A DNA stretch of 54,306 nt from a virus: positions 1-54,306 of IMG/VR virus record IMGVR_UViG_3300042673_001525. One strand, given 5' to 3'. Position 1 is the stretch's first letter. Each line of letters opens with the position of its first letter. Below are positions 1 through 12,500 of the stretch, piece after piece. The notes beneath the pieces are model-generated. The model ran no database searches, was not told the DNA's origin, and saw only the letters and a list, made by a program, of their open reading frames with translations. The position numbers were made by a program, and so were the translations under genes.

Positions 1-1240
1 TGCTAGCAATTGCAAAAGGAGGTATTGGCTCTTCTGGAGAAGCTTTATGGCAACCAGCTTCAAAACTAGCATACTGTGGTAATCCACCATCCCCATCCTT
101 AGATATTGGTCCAAATAATCCATCCAAACTCATGTAAGCTTTTTTATCATAGTCATAAACCATTTCTCCAACACTTTTATTTAAAGTATCAATTCCTACA
201 ATTGTTCTTTGTCCATCGTTTTGCCAATTATAAATTTCAGACGCTAATACTCTTTGTAGTGATGCTGCTCTGTTTGGTCCTTGGTTTTGCGCATCTTTTT
301 TAGCTGGAAACTTTTGATTGAACTTTTGTATTTTTCTAGTAATATTATTTGATGATACTTGTTGATTACGTAAAAATCTTAACTGTTCGGTTCTATTTCT
401 AGATATATCTTTTATTCTATCAATAAGATGTCTATTTAACCCTCCAAATTTTGGAGTATATGTTCTAAACTCGTAACTTGTGCTTATGCCGCCACTACCA
501 TAACTAAAATTCATGCTAGATAGTGTGGCTCCACCAGCGCCTAATGCTGTTCCCAAAGAACTAAATTGAGATATTGGTAATCCCGGAATAGTAATAGCGC
601 CAGTTTCTGCTTTAGTTAAACCAATAGATGTAGATTCTACTATAGATTGTCCAGCGTTATTCATTGATTCTATTGATCCAAAAACCCAAGGAGCTAAATC
701 TGTATTAACATCAACCTGAGTTCCTCCACAACTTGATCCAAAATTACTAGAAGCATATGGACCGTATGTTCTAACATTGCTTCTCATAGGAACAACGGCT
801 GCTGATGGTATAACAGCAGTTCCTTGAAATCCCATAGCGTTGATAGATCTTATATCTAATGCTCCTCGTCCCTGTTCTAGTTTATCTTTGTTCTCGCCTG
901 ATACTACTCCGTCTCTAATGGTATTGGCTTTTCTATCTCTGCCGGTGTCTAATGATCCAGATTCGCTTTCGCTACCTTCGTCTTCTCCACCATCTTGACA
1001 ATCTAATATTTGAGCATTTTCTACAGCTCCCAATAAATTTCTGGGAATAGGATCTTTATCCGTACACATTCGTGCTATACAAGCATCATTAAATTTAATA
1101 ACAACACAAGGTTTATCTTGATATATCCAAATTTTTTCTTCTACATCAGCCTTAACCCATACTTTATTTCCAATGGTAACGATATTATCGTACCCCATCT
1201 CAGATATATCTAATTTTCCACAGCCAGCTAATCCTGCCAT
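1..1240 (-). CDS. Distal tail/virion protein, C-terminus beyond the window (partial)
   Basis: The minus-strand frame is open from an ATG at 1240 to the left edge without a stop, giving at least 413 residues. The start (MAGLAGCGKLDISEMG) is preceded by AGGAG inside the end of the upstream gene, with a rather long gap. The protein has a Cys-containing N-terminal part, an acidic Glu/Ser-rich linker near residues 95-115, a Gly/Ser-rich middle and a basic Asn/Gln-rich stretch near residues 280-330. I recognise no family. It follows the tape measure and three tail proteins in one transcriptional direction, so a baseplate, tail-tip or fibre-associated structural role is likely by position. Confidence 0.7.
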   Translation of the reverse strand, partial: MAGLAGCGKLDISEMGYDNIVTIGNKVWVKADVEEKIWIYQDKPCVVIKFNDACIARMCTDKDPIPRNLLGAVENAQILDCQDGGEDEGSESESGSLDTGRDRKANTIRDGVVSGENKDKLEQGRGALDIRSINAMGFQGTAVIPSAAVVPMRSNVRTYGPYASSNFGSSCGGTQVDVNTDLAPWVFGSIESMNNAGQSIVESTSIGLTKAETGAITIPGLPISQFSSLGTALGAGGATLSSMNFSYGSGGISTSYEFRTYTPKFGGLNRHLIDRIKDISRNRTEQLRFLRNQQVSSNNITRKIQKFNQKFPAKKDAQNQGPNRAASLQRVLASEIYNWQNDGQRTIVGIDTLNKSVGEMVYDYDKKAYMSLDGLFGPISKDGDGGLPQYASFEAGCHKASPEEPIPPFAIAS

Positions 1241-1246
1241 AATATT

Positions 1247-2872
1247 TTATTCTCCTGGAGATGGACCTTCTGGACCATATTCTGATTCTTCTGGATCTTG
1301 AGAATCATCTTCGCCGCTAGTTTCTGTTTTGTCTTCTTCGCCCACATCATCATCATTTATTGCAAAAACTGCAAAACAAGATATTCTATCATCTGTTTCT
1401 CTAAAAGTTCCTAGGTCTGGGTCGCTTAAGCCTAAGACGGGAGTGCCAGTATTTACCCATCCTCCAGCATTAGTTGGATCAGAACTAAAAATCTTTTCTT
1501 GAAAATTTTCTCCTTTATAGTAACATATTTTTTCATTTAATGGAGTAAAAAACTGTTTACCATAATAAGTATTACCCAAATTCTGAACAAAACTATGTAT
1601 ATTTTGCAAATCCTCTTGAAATGCATCTGCTATTGTTTTAGCTTTTGTGGGACAGTTAAAGATATCCGTAAGAGCTTTGTATCGAACAGCGTCGTCTATA
1701 GATTGATCTTGTTTAACGCTCTCAAATACTTTTCTTACTCCTTCGTCATTTAAATTATAATTATTTACAACGGCTTTATTAAGTCCCCCTTTAATATTTT
1801 TATTAGTAACTCTTGTCCACCAAGCCTCATAAGAAGCCATAGCCGCTTTAATATCTTGTTCACTTATAGTATAGGGACCATTTCCTGGTATTGGTTTATT
1901 TAGTGTAATATTTAGATCCTTGATTCTTTTTCTAATCCAGAAACCATAACATTCATCAAATTTGAATGGAATAACAGGAATAAAATCATTACCATCCCAC
2001 TCTTCTCCAAAATAATAATTAAATTTATGTACAGGACTTAGATAGTGTTGTTTTTCTCCAAATAATACTGCTTTGGTAACTTCATTTCTTAGTTCTTGTC
2101 CATACGACAAGTCTGTAGCAGTGCCATCAAATTCATCAATAATATTTCCAAAAGATGTTGGTGGGATTTTAAGATCAATGGTTCCAATCTTAATTACAGC
2201 CCCAACATCCATATATACATAAAATTCTAATCCTAATACTCCACAAACGTCTTGTAGTAATTGCAGTATACTAATACTAGGTCCGGGTATTCTGTAATAC
2301 TCAGGAGTACCAGCCGGAAAAGAATTCCAATCAATTGTAAAATTATATCCTGTGGGACTACACAGTGTTGGATTTAATTGTTTTAATTTATTAATAATTT
2401 TTGTATACGGAGTTCCTTTTTCAGTTGATCCAGATGATCCGAAAGTGTCGCAATTTCCTCCTAATACTCCTCCTTCATAAGAAGCATAAACATTACAATA
2501 ATTAACTCCTATTGTTGGTGGACCAAGATAAGAATCAATAATAACAACAAAGTTTTCTAATAACTGTCTAGGATCAACAACTTTAACATTAAATGTTCTA
2601 CCAGAACCACCCTGGGTACCTGTCCAATTGGTCAACAATCCATTAAAACTAAAACCTGATCCATCAAGAAGACCAGTAGAAAAATATACAGGAGCGCCAA
2701 CTTGCGCGGAATTATCTCCTGTGGGTGGCAAAAATACATCTCCAACATCACAGTCTTCTACTAAATCAACATTAAGACTACTCTCTTGTGCAGATCCTAA
2801 GCCTAGGGTTGTGTTGAAAGATAGTACCGTGGCTCCTAAAAATTTTATTGGAGATGTTATTATATCAGCCAT
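1247..2872 (-). CDS. Putative tail hub/baseplate protein
   Basis: 541 residues, translated just after two paralogous tail proteins and only 6 nt from the next gene. The middle contains a segment with SYGQELRNEVTKAVLFG (about residues 254-270), which resembles the 'NEVTxVxxxG' strands of phage tail-hub proteins (gp27/gpD-like), but this is a weak impression. The C-terminal 35 residues are strongly acidic and low in complexity (Asp/Glu/Ser/Pro). The ribosome-binding site is poor (GAG, 9 nt upstream), so translational coupling to the upstream gene 17 nt away is possible. Assignment as a hub is inference from position after the tape measure plus that motif. Confidence 0.6.
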   Translation of the reverse strand: MADIITSPIKFLGATVLSFNTTLGLGSAQESSLNVDLVEDCDVGDVFLPPTGDNSAQVGAPVYFSTGLLDGSGFSFNGLLTNWTGTQGGSGRTFNVKVVDPRQLLENFVVIIDSYLGPPTIGVNYCNVYASYEGGVLGGNCDTFGSSGSTEKGTPYTKIINKLKQLNPTLCSPTGYNFTIDWNSFPAGTPEYYRIPGPSISILQLLQDVCGVLGLEFYVYMDVGAVIKIGTIDLKIPPTSFGNIIDEFDGTATDLSYGQELRNEVTKAVLFGEKQHYLSPVHKFNYYFGEEWDGNDFIPVIPFKFDECYGFWIRKRIKDLNITLNKPIPGNGPYTISEQDIKAAMASYEAWWTRVTNKNIKGGLNKAVVNNYNLNDEGVRKVFESVKQDQSIDDAVRYKALTDIFNCPTKAKTIADAFQEDLQNIHSFVQNLGNTYYGKQFFTPLNEKICYYKGENFQEKIFSSDPTNAGGWVNTGTPVLGLSDPDLGTFRETDDRISCFAVFAINDDDVGEEDKTETSGEDDSQDPEESEYGPEGPSPGE

Positions 2873-2889
2873 ATTTTTAAGCTCATTGT

Positions 2890-4749
2890 TTAATTAAGTT
2901 TAGGTAAAATACATCCGTCATCACAAATATAAGCCAAACTTATACTAAAGGAACCATCAACTGGATTTTTAGTATATTGTTTTTGTGTTAGTATAAAATT
3001 TCCGCCCAATGGTAGTTTAATAGGAAAATCTCCATCATCCTCACAAGCTCCACAGCTAATTAATGTATTAAAATCTATTGCTTTTGGCTTGCCTTTGCAT
3101 GACGGGTCTGTTCCAGAAATATTCAAAGTCACTGTTTTAGTCGTATAAGTTCCCAATTCCTGTATAATAGGACATTTTTCACTGTTAGGCACATTAAAAG
3201 TTGCTATTACTTTATTTGGTTTACTAGTTTGTATACTAATTTGAGTAAATTTAGCATTGTTGCCACTTTGACAGCTCGCGTTGTCGCTATTATATTCTAC
3301 ACTATATGATATAGTACCACTATTATAGTCGTGTGTCAAGTTAAAAGATGCTGGATGGGGAGGGTCTGGTATTATACAACCATCTTCTGGAGGACAAACC
3401 GGGTCTGGTTTGACTTCATCTGATGTAGACAGGGCTTCATTATCGATACCCAATATGCTTTTGTATTGTGATTTTAAATCTCTTTTTCCACATTCTCCCA
3501 ATCCTCCATTATAATCTGAGCTACTATATATTTTATCTAATACTATTTTAGCATTATTATATTTATCATCAGAACTACTATTAAGCAAAGTTATGGCTCC
3601 GCTATTGGGTAGTGTAATAGCCTTATTAGTTCTAATTAATCCTCCTTCTATAAAACCTTCAATATTTCCTTCTATAGAAATAGTTTTAGAAATTTTACCA
3701 TTAGTATCTCTAGTGGTTTGTATAGATTTACTAACAGAGTGCTTAGCTGCTGGATCTCCCCAATTTGAATTACCTAAAGTACTTTTCACTATAGCAGAAT
3801 AGCTTGCAGAAAAAGATCCTTCTGATTCAGACACATCGCATGTAATTTCTTCATTATATATTTTATATGACGAATCCCCCAAAGAAGATAAAAGACCAGT
3901 GCTTCCAGGCAAATGAATATCATTTAATCCATCGGAGCTAGTGCAAGGGGTGTATGGGTTCTTAAGAACGTTACTAATTAAGCTCATTACTTGTTCATAT
4001 AGTCTATATTGTACAAAATTTTTAGCTTGTTCCCAGGCTGGTAATAATGTAGCATTATTTCCGTCGTATATGTAGTGGTGTTTGCCTGTGGCATTTATAG
4101 AATATTCAATATTAAATGTGGTGTTATTTAAATTTAAATTACCCCCAGAATCAATTGTTTCAATTCTGTCATAAGATTCATTTTCTCCAAAAGTAAAACT
4201 CCAACTGTCGCTAAAGTTTTTGATTTTGAAACTATTAATATCTACTATGCCTGGTTGACCGTCAGGAAAAGAAGTAGGATCTAAGAATACGCTACCACAC
4301 GATTCTGTAGATGACATAAAGTCTACTTCTGTAAACTCTAGAGATGCTGAATAAGTAGCAAAGTGTGTCCAGTTGTTATTAGATTCATCAAAACTAAAGG
4401 ATCTTAAAATGCCCCCACGAGCTTCTAAAATAGTAGCATCTGTTTCTCCATTTACTATGCGTAAAACATTTCCATTATTGCTAAGTATCTTTCTTAATTT
4501 ATTGATATGATCAACAACTGCTCCAAGATTATAGTTTGTTGGATCTGTGTATTCATCTCCGTAATCAAGATTTCTTAAATCTAATGCTGTAGCTGATCCA
4601 GTTAAATTAAATATATAAGAATATCCTATAATAGTATCGTTACTATAAGTATATTCTGTAGAAATGGTAATATCTGGTGCTGGAATTAGTCTGTTTTCAT
4701 CAGATATCGAACCGTAATATATTTTAATATCTGGTTTATATGTGTTCAT
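2890..4749 (-). CDS. Tail protein, paralogue of its upstream neighbour
   Basis: 619 residues. The start has a clear Shine-Dalgarno sequence (AAAGGATAAAAT before ATG). It aligns from the first residues with the 586-residue product of 4753-6513. Shared blocks include an N-terminal YY/APxITIS segment, NDxIxGYxY, a 'WTHFATYSASLEFTEVDF'-like block, a 'LPAWEQAKNFVQYRLYEQV' block near residue 240 and a cysteine-rich C-terminus. The two are tandem duplicates that have diverged. Function is unknown. Position between tape measure and hub-like protein suggests a tail-tip or distal tail component, perhaps forming hetero-oligomers with the paralogue. Confidence 0.65.
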   Translation of the reverse strand: MNTYKPDIKIYYGSISDENRLIPAPDITISTEYTYSNDTIIGYSYIFNLTGSATALDLRNLDYGDEYTDPTNYNLGAVVDHINKLRKILSNNGNVLRIVNGETDATILEARGGILRSFSFDESNNNWTHFATYSASLEFTEVDFMSSTESCGSVFLDPTSFPDGQPGIVDINSFKIKNFSDSWSFTFGENESYDRIETIDSGGNLNLNNTTFNIEYSINATGKHHYIYDGNNATLLPAWEQAKNFVQYRLYEQVMSLISNVLKNPYTPCTSSDGLNDIHLPGSTGLLSSLGDSSYKIYNEEITCDVSESEGSFSASYSAIVKSTLGNSNWGDPAAKHSVSKSIQTTRDTNGKISKTISIEGNIEGFIEGGLIRTNKAITLPNSGAITLLNSSSDDKYNNAKIVLDKIYSSSDYNGGLGECGKRDLKSQYKSILGIDNEALSTSDEVKPDPVCPPEDGCIIPDPPHPASFNLTHDYNSGTISYSVEYNSDNASCQSGNNAKFTQISIQTSKPNKVIATFNVPNSEKCPIIQELGTYTTKTVTLNISGTDPSCKGKPKAIDFNTLISCGACEDDGDFPIKLPLGGNFILTQKQYTKNPVDGSFSISLAYICDDGCILPKLN

Positions 4750-4752
4750 ATT

Positions 4753-6513
4753 TTATCCTTTGCAAGTATATTCTAATGATATACTATATGATCCATCTAG
4801 CTTATTGGATGTATAGTCTTCTTTAGTTTTTACCCAACCCTCATTTTCTTGTATTAGTTGATCAAAATCTTTTATGTAAAATTTAGGTAAATTATCGCAC
4901 ACATTAAAACAATCTTCACTAAATGAAGTGATACATTCTTTATTTTCTGAAGAAGCTCCGTCTATATTTATAGAAACAGTACGAGATGTTTTCATACCTA
5001 GTTTTTGTATAATTGGACCACCAGCCCTGCCGGGAATAACGAACTCTTGAATAATTTCTACTGGATCATTTCTTACAATTGAAATATTAGAATATCCTTT
5101 TTTATTGCCATTAGTTGATGCTGTTTGAGTATCATATGCTGCGGTATATCCAACAGTACCAGCATATCCATGATCCAGAGTAAAAGAGGATGGCTTAGGA
5201 GAACTATCATCCTCTTCTTCTCCTTGACATGCTGTATTAACTAATAGTTCTGCTTTAGTAATATTTAATTCAGACTTAAAATCTTCTAATAGATCTGTAT
5301 CTTGTCCCACTTTGGCTTTATAATAGGCTAATGCGTTAGCATATTTAGTTTCTGCACTATCTATTGTAGAAATAAATAAACCATTTTTTGGCAAATCAAA
5401 ATCGTTATTATAATATATAAAACCGCCCCTAACTAATCCTTGAATAGTGCCTTGTATATTCATAGTAACATTTTTAGATTTGTTGTCTGTAGAAATATTA
5501 TGAGTATATGTGTGTAAAGCGGCATTTTCTGCTGGATTTACTTCGGGATTGTTTTTTTTAAGAGTAGCATTATATGTTATAGAAAAAGTACCGTCTGCTT
5601 CTGATGTAGAACAATTAACTGTTTCATTATATACATCATAATTAGCGGTTCCATCTCTTAAAGTATTTCCACCAGTAAATAATCCATCTGTTCTTGGTGA
5701 AGCGGTATCAACTTGATGCAGGTCAGTGAGAGGCTCTACTGGGGAACATCCGTCTTGGTTGCTTGGTAGTATTTGTAATACTCCATTAATCAAGGCTTTA
5801 ACCTGATCGTAAAGTTTATCTTGCACAAACATTTTTGCTTGTTGCCATGCTGGTACTAGATTATCATTAACATAATAATTTTTACCAGTAGCCGATAGAT
5901 TATATGAGACTCTGAATATATTATTATGAGTTCCATTATAATGCTCATATATTTGATTGTCAATAGTGAAAGACCATTTATCATTAAACGTTTTAATTTT
6001 ATATTTATTGATATCTATCAGATTTGATGATAGGGCAGAAGCGTCAAAAAACGAACTATTGCAACCTATTACTGCGTTGTTAGAGCAACCAATAAAATCT
6101 ATTTCATTAAATTCTAGTTCTATAGTAAATGGAGCATAATTAACCCATCGATTTTCTGATTGATTAAAATTTATGCTTTTTATAGTACATCCTTTGGCCA
6201 CTATAACATTATTTCCACTTTGTTTTATATATAAATTGCCTCCGTTAGTATTAAAAATTTCTCTTATATCACCCATATGTTGAACGGTGTGATTCAATCC
6301 ATATAAGACCGATCCAGAGTCAACTTCTTTACGTAAAGCATTAGCGTAGCCATTTAATGTAACGCTGTATGTATAACCAACAATACTATCATTAGTATAA
6401 TAAATTTCTGGACTAATTGTGATAGTTGGGGCGGGGGCTAATCTGTGCGACGAGCCGGGTGTTTCACTTTGTTTGCAATAATAAACTTCTGTTGTTGCAT
6501 TATATCCTGGCAT
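4753..6513 (-). CDS. Tail protein, tandem paralogue
   Basis: 586 residues, starting 11 nt after the tape measure stop with an AGGAT Shine-Dalgarno sequence. It shares the domain layout of the next gene (2890-4749): N-terminal APxITIS, NDSIVGYTY, an ELEFNEIDF block near residue 140, LVPAWQQAKMFVQDKLYDQV near residue 225, and a C-terminal 'SISLEYTC' ending that matches 'SISLAYIC' in the paralogue. Cysteines are frequent for a phage structural protein. No catalytic motif is seen. A distal tail or tail-tip structural role is inferred from gene order. Confidence 0.65.
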   Translation of the reverse strand: MPGYNATTEVYYCKQSETPGSSHRLAPAPTITISPEIYYTNDSIVGYTYSVTLNGYANALRKEVDSGSVLYGLNHTVQHMGDIREIFNTNGGNLYIKQSGNNVIVAKGCTIKSINFNQSENRWVNYAPFTIELEFNEIDFIGCSNNAVIGCNSSFFDASALSSNLIDINKYKIKTFNDKWSFTIDNQIYEHYNGTHNNIFRVSYNLSATGKNYYVNDNLVPAWQQAKMFVQDKLYDQVKALINGVLQILPSNQDGCSPVEPLTDLHQVDTASPRTDGLFTGGNTLRDGTANYDVYNETVNCSTSEADGTFSITYNATLKKNNPEVNPAENAALHTYTHNISTDNKSKNVTMNIQGTIQGLVRGGFIYYNNDFDLPKNGLFISTIDSAETKYANALAYYKAKVGQDTDLLEDFKSELNITKAELLVNTACQGEEEDDSSPKPSSFTLDHGYAGTVGYTAAYDTQTASTNGNKKGYSNISIVRNDPVEIIQEFVIPGRAGGPIIQKLGMKTSRTVSINIDGASSENKECITSFSEDCFNVCDNLPKFYIKDFDQLIQENEGWVKTKEDYTSNKLDGSYSISLEYTCKG

Positions 6514-6524
6514 AATTATTTATC

Positions 6525-9500
6525 CTATGAGTTCGGGGAAGCGCCCATAGCTCCACCTGTTTTATCCCAAATCTTGCCCATTGCCTTCTTAATTTCTGAT
6601 TGCATCATAGTCTCAAAATCTTTCTTTAAGCCTTCAAATGCTGCGGCTCCACTAATTCTCACATCAACAACGTGATTACCCCTCATTTCTATAACATCAG
6701 GGATTGTTGGAAATTCAAATGTTACTAATTTATCCACATAACTAGCAAAATTAGTATTAAATGTATTTAATTTTTCAATACTAGTTGGATCTATAGTAAG
6801 TAATTGACCTTCTGTTGGTGTTGTTGATGGTATTTGTTGTGTTGTGGTTTGTTGGTTTATAAATGACGCTTGAGGAGGCATAGTAACCGGAACAGGAGCG
6901 GATACTACTCGATTAGCCGCATTAGCATTAGCTAGTTCCAATCTGTTTGGAGTAATAGGCTTATCACTTACTTGAGGTTGAGGAGTAGCCATGTTTTGGA
7001 TAGCGCCGACCGCATTACCCGCAACATAGCTACCCAAAGCTCCCGCAGGACCCATAGCTGTTTGTAAGGCTTGGCCTGTACTCATTTCAACTCCAAAAGC
7101 TCCCGCTATTGCTTTGATAGGGGTTGCTATAACGTCTAATGCTGTGGCTATCACAGGAGAAATAGCATTAATTGGCGCTAATAGTGCGGATACTCCTGCG
7201 GATACTTGATTTATTGCTGGAGTAAATACTGAAGCAATAGCTGCTAGTGTTGCATCTTTGGTATTTATACCCTCGGATAATGAGGCGATAGCCATTTGTT
7301 CTAATGCGGCGAACGGAGCTTGTAGGTTGTTCAATGCCTCTAAAACTTTAGCATCACTAACAGCTAATCCTGGTTCTCCGCTAGCAAGAGAGCCAAGGGT
7401 ATTCATAGATTCTAATAGAACATCTAGTCTTTCTTGTAATCCAACATCATGAGTATATATGCTTCCGCTTTGTAGTGCTGCTGTTGCCATTTGAGCAACT
7501 AGATCTAGAGGACTTTGTAATTGGGCTACTGATGTTTGAACTCCTTCTGTGGCCGATTTAACTTCTGTGTCGGTTTTTCCTTCTGCTACTGGACCAGATA
7601 CCTGAGCAGCATCTAGAGGAGAAGGTTGACTAGTTACTTGACCTTGTTTTTCTTCTGCTGTTTTACTTTGTTCGGCTAATATTTGTTTTTGTTTTGCTAG
7701 TTCTGCTTGTTGAACAACTAAAGCCTCCTTAGAAGCATCTAAGCTACTTTGTGCTCCTAAAACATTTGGGTTAACAACTTGTCCACTCTTGTCTTTTAAA
7801 GTTCCAGCTCCCATAGCAGCAATTCTGGCTGCTTTTAATTTATTTTCTCTCTTAGCAATTTCTTTTTGTCTATCTGCTATTAGGGGTTCTAAATTTTTAA
7901 TTTCTGCGGCAGCAGCTTTTTTTGCTTCTTCTTTTTGTCTAGTAGCTTTATCTTTGACCGGTTGTTCAGTACCCGGGGCTGGAGGAGCTTGTATGGGTGC
8001 TTTTGGAACACCGGCCACTTCTACTTTTGTTTGTGATGGAATAACTACCTGTGCTGATGGCTTAGCAACAGTACCAGCGGCTACTCTACCACTACCATCA
8101 GTAGCTACTGGCCTACCACCCTCTCTGGTTTGTACAGCGCGATCAATAGCATCTTGTGCTTTAACTTTGTTTGCTTCTGTTTGTTTAGTTTTTTCTTCTG
8201 CTTTTGCCCAATATGCTCTTTGAGCCTCTAGTGAGGTTTCCATTTCTCTAACCGCTTTATCTTTTGCTGCTAATGGGCCAAACTGACTAACAGTTTCTTT
8301 TCCTCCAGCTATCATTTGTTTAGCTTTTCTTTCTTTAGTATTAACAGCTCTAACTTCTTCTGAGCTAGAGAAGTATCCTAACTTATCTCTATCTTTCTTT
8401 GCTTCATTTAATAGTGTTTGACCTTGATCTATTTGTGCTTGTCCTTCTGATACTCTTGTTTCAGCATACGACGGTTCTGGTGGTTTTTTCTCCGGTTTAA
8501 CTTCTGGTTTTGTTTGAGCATCCGTCTGTGCGTTGGCTGCGGCATTCGCCACAATATTTGGAAAATCTTCTGTTAGTTTTTTCCCTAAATCCATCATAGC
8601 TGCTGCTAAAATTTCTGATTGTGTCTGATATATTTTTCCTAATTCAATGTTTGCTTGAGCTTGTATTTCTGTTGCTTCTCTATAGGCAATAACATTAGGA
8701 TCGGTTTCGTCAATGCCTCCTTCTAATCTTTTAGTTAATTCATCTAATGTTATATCTTTGCCAGCAATATTTTTAACAACATCTGTTCCTTTAAACGCTT
8801 GGCCAGTAGCTGGATTGATTTGAGATTCAAAACTTTTTCTAATCAATGAGGCTCGTGTTTGATTATACTCATCTTTAGTCATAAATCCACGCTCTTGTTC
8901 TAATCCAGCAAAAGCATTTTGTCTATTTTGTCTACTCTCAAAAAATTCTGGACCAGATACTTGAGCAGCATTAAGGGCTACCGCTTGAAGTTCCATCTTG
9001 GCTAATTCTTGAGGTTCCGCAGTAAATACCTTTTGTGCAAAGTCCGCAAAACCTTCTATTGCTTGTTGTTGCTCCTGAATTTTGCCTAAAGCATTCGCGG
9101 CCTTAGTGCCATCATTAGCCAATTTTTCTAATGCTTGGCGACCTTCTGCGGATGCTACCGTTAACTCTCCTACAGCTTGAATATTTTCTAATTGAGCTTG
9201 ATTAAGCTGTTGTCTTAATGGATCTCCTGCTGGACCAGCAGGAATATTAGCTCCTGCTGCGGTTAATTCTGGGCTAGCTTTTTCTATTGCTTGTTTTCTT
9301 TTTTCTGCTGATGTAATTGCTGCGGCAATAGCTGTGGGATCAGATGATGCTCCAGCAGCAAGGTCTCCAGACTGTACTAATCCACCAGTTAGACTAGATA
9401 TTTCCGCATCAAATGGTTTATTTAGTTCTTCTAAGCTAGGACTTCTACCAAGAGCTTTAGCAAGATCTAATTCTGCATTTAATCTAACTTGATCAGCCTT

Positions 9501-12500
9501 CCTGAGATATGATCCACTTTCTAAGATAGCTTTATTATAATCTGCTTGGAATTTTCTAGCTTGTTGTAGCGTATCATTGTATTTTTTAGTAACATTTTGT
9601 AGCTGTTCCAAACCTTTACCAACTGTGGAAAATGATTTTGTTACCGTGTCTTGTAGTTCAGCTTCTGATAAACCTTGTCCTTTAGCCAATTCATTTTTGA
9701 GATCTCCCAATATGGTATCTATAGCTGAACCTTCTAATCCTTGACTACTTAGTAAGTTTTTAACAGCCTCTAGTGCGTTATCTTGAGCGTCTGTATCTTT
9801 TCCTGCTGTTCTAAGCAAAGCTGGAATTTGATCTTGAACAAGTTTTTGTCCTACTGCTTGATTAGCAAGATTTTGTGCTTCTGGAGTACCTCCTAAAAAT
9901 CCTGCTGTTGCGTTTGCTGCTGCTCTTACTTCTTCGGTTGAATAAGCTGAAACGTTGCCTAATACTTGTTCATTTGTTCTATTGACCTCTCTAGTACTAG
10001 TATCTCCACCCAAACCAGAGACAAGAGCATTTACGTCAGAACTAAACTGGTCCAATTCATCGCTATATCTTTGAGCTTCAGCGCCTATTCTTCTATAAAC
10101 ATCTAATAAGCTTTCTGTAGCTATAGCAACTTGTTTTGTGGCTTTAGCTAATAAATCTTGTTTAGCTGCTAATTCTCCTTGTGTTTTTAGTGCCTCTTCA
10201 CCTTCTTTTTGTGCTGCTCCTCTGTTGCTAGAAATTTCTTTAGCTATCTGCTCATCTGTGGCGCCAGATTCTTTACGCTTTTTCATATAAGCATCTAAAG
10301 CTGCTCGTTCTTTGGCCTGAACAGTAATGCTTTTTGTTTGTTCTGCTGTTAGTTGTTTTGTTCCATTAGCAGCTTCTGCTGCTTTTAATGCTCCTTGAAT
10401 ATATTGTTCTGTTATGGGGTTCAATTCGCCCGTACCAGTTTTAATATTATCAAATATTTTACCTACTTCTTCTGTGGATTTGAATTTTAATCCAGATTCG
10501 GCGAGCCTAGCAGCAGATTCATTTCTTTGACCGGCTCCTCCAACCATAGATCCTATAGCTTCTGTTCTTTGTGCTTCACTAGGAGCACTAAAATAGTCAA
10601 CCAATAAACCTCCTCCAGTAGCGCCAAAAGCTGTTTGTAGTCCTCCTAATACTATCTTACTAATATCTCCTTCGGCAAAACCAGTGGATACCTTGTCTAC
10701 GCCTCCAGTAAAAGTTGATCCTATACTTTCAACTCCAGTTTTACTGAACGCTAAATCTTCTATAGGTTGACCGGCTGCTAAAACATCTCCAAAAGCTTTT
10801 TGAGCATTTTCAAGATTAACAGCACTAGCTTCTGATTCCAGTTTTTTAAATGCTTGATCTAAGTCTCCAGTAGTTTTAGCAATATTCTCTAGAGCGTTGG
10901 TAAGTATGGCTTGATTTTTACCACTAAAGAATCCTTGAATACCTCCGATAATTGCTCCTCCAACACCACCAATAAGTGTTCCTATCGGCCCAGCAAAGCT
11001 ACCCAATTGGGCTCCTATCGCCGCTCCGCTACCAGCGCCTCCTAGAGCCCCTAATGCCCCAGCAGTATTTGGGTCACTTGTTACGCTCTTTGGTAGAAAT
11101 TGTTTAAGAGCTTCCGCACCTGTTGCTACTCCAGCACCAATGCCAGTAAATCCTCCAGCACCAGCAAAAGCTCTACTTAACTTGCCACCCTTACCACTAA
11201 TAAAATCAGCTCCAGCTCCAAGACCTTTGCCGATACGAGTTTTAGAAAATTTTTCTGTTAATCCAGGAGCAAATTCTGCTAATCCGCCAAATCTTTGACC
11301 TTCTTTACTAGATATAAATTGTTGTTCTTTAATTTTTTGTGGAGAAATTTCTGCTCTTAAAGATTGTTCGCTTAATCCTGCTGCCTCTGCCACTCTTTTA
11401 AAAGCTTCGTCTAAATTTTGAGTTTCGGTAAATGTTTTATTAAATACTGCTTGAAGTTCGCTATTAGCTTCTATGATTTGTTTAACTGACTGATCTCCTT
11501 TTGCCAATCCTTCTGCCAATTTTGTTGCTGCTTTTCTAGCTTCACCCAAGCCTAGGTTAGGATCCACTTTACGCAAACTGGCTGCAAATTCTTCTATAAT
11601 GTTTTGAACCTTAGATGCTTCTTCTCCAGTTGCTCCTTCTGCTGTGGCTTTGGCCACATCAACACCCTGAAGCTCTCTTGCTCTACCAGCAAATGTTGTT
11701 TGCGCTTCTGTTTTTGCAAATTGTCTTTCTTGTCCGATAGCGTATGCCTGAGTTCCTATTTGTTTGGTTAAATCTTGTCTAAAGCCACCAACTGTTTTTC
11801 CAGCTTTTTCTGCTTTATAAGCAAAAAATTGTTGTTGTTCTTGTCTAATTTGTTCGTTTACTTTTGGCATTCCAGACATTCCTGTTGCTGAAGCATCTGC
11901 TGCTTTTTTAGCGTCATAGAACGGGTCTGCTGCTCTAGCTTTAGTTTCCCTTAGTTGTTCTACCTGTTGTCTTTTTGAAGTTGCTATTTGTTCAGGGACT
12001 TTCGCTTGTTCTGTTTTTATTTCACCGGTTTGAGCCGCTTCTATACTGGCTTTGGTATCTGCTATAGCAGATCTTTGTTGTTGTATTAAATTGGCTTCTT
12101 CTTTAGAATTTTTACCAGCAGCAGCTATTCTCGTAGCATAGAAAGCTCTAATATTATCGACTTCTGTTTGTAATATATCTTGATATTTTTGAGTAACATT
12201 TTTACGAACTTGTTCCATAGCATCGGCAACTTCTTGATCGGCAGTTTTTTGCAAATCTGATTTTGCTTTTTCTTTATTGGCGTCAGGAGTATTAGTCGAT
12301 ACTGTCGCTGCTTTTTTTGCCTCCTCTACATCTACTGCTTTTTGTCTAGCCTCTGCTACCTTGTTTGTAGCTTGCGATTTTCTTGATTGTGTTTCTCCTA
12401 GTTGTGTCTCCGCTGCTTTTACTGCATCTTTTGCTGTTTGTCTTTCGGTTTGAGTTGAAGATTTTCCAAGGTTTTGTTTTCTTTTTTTAGCTTCTTCTAA

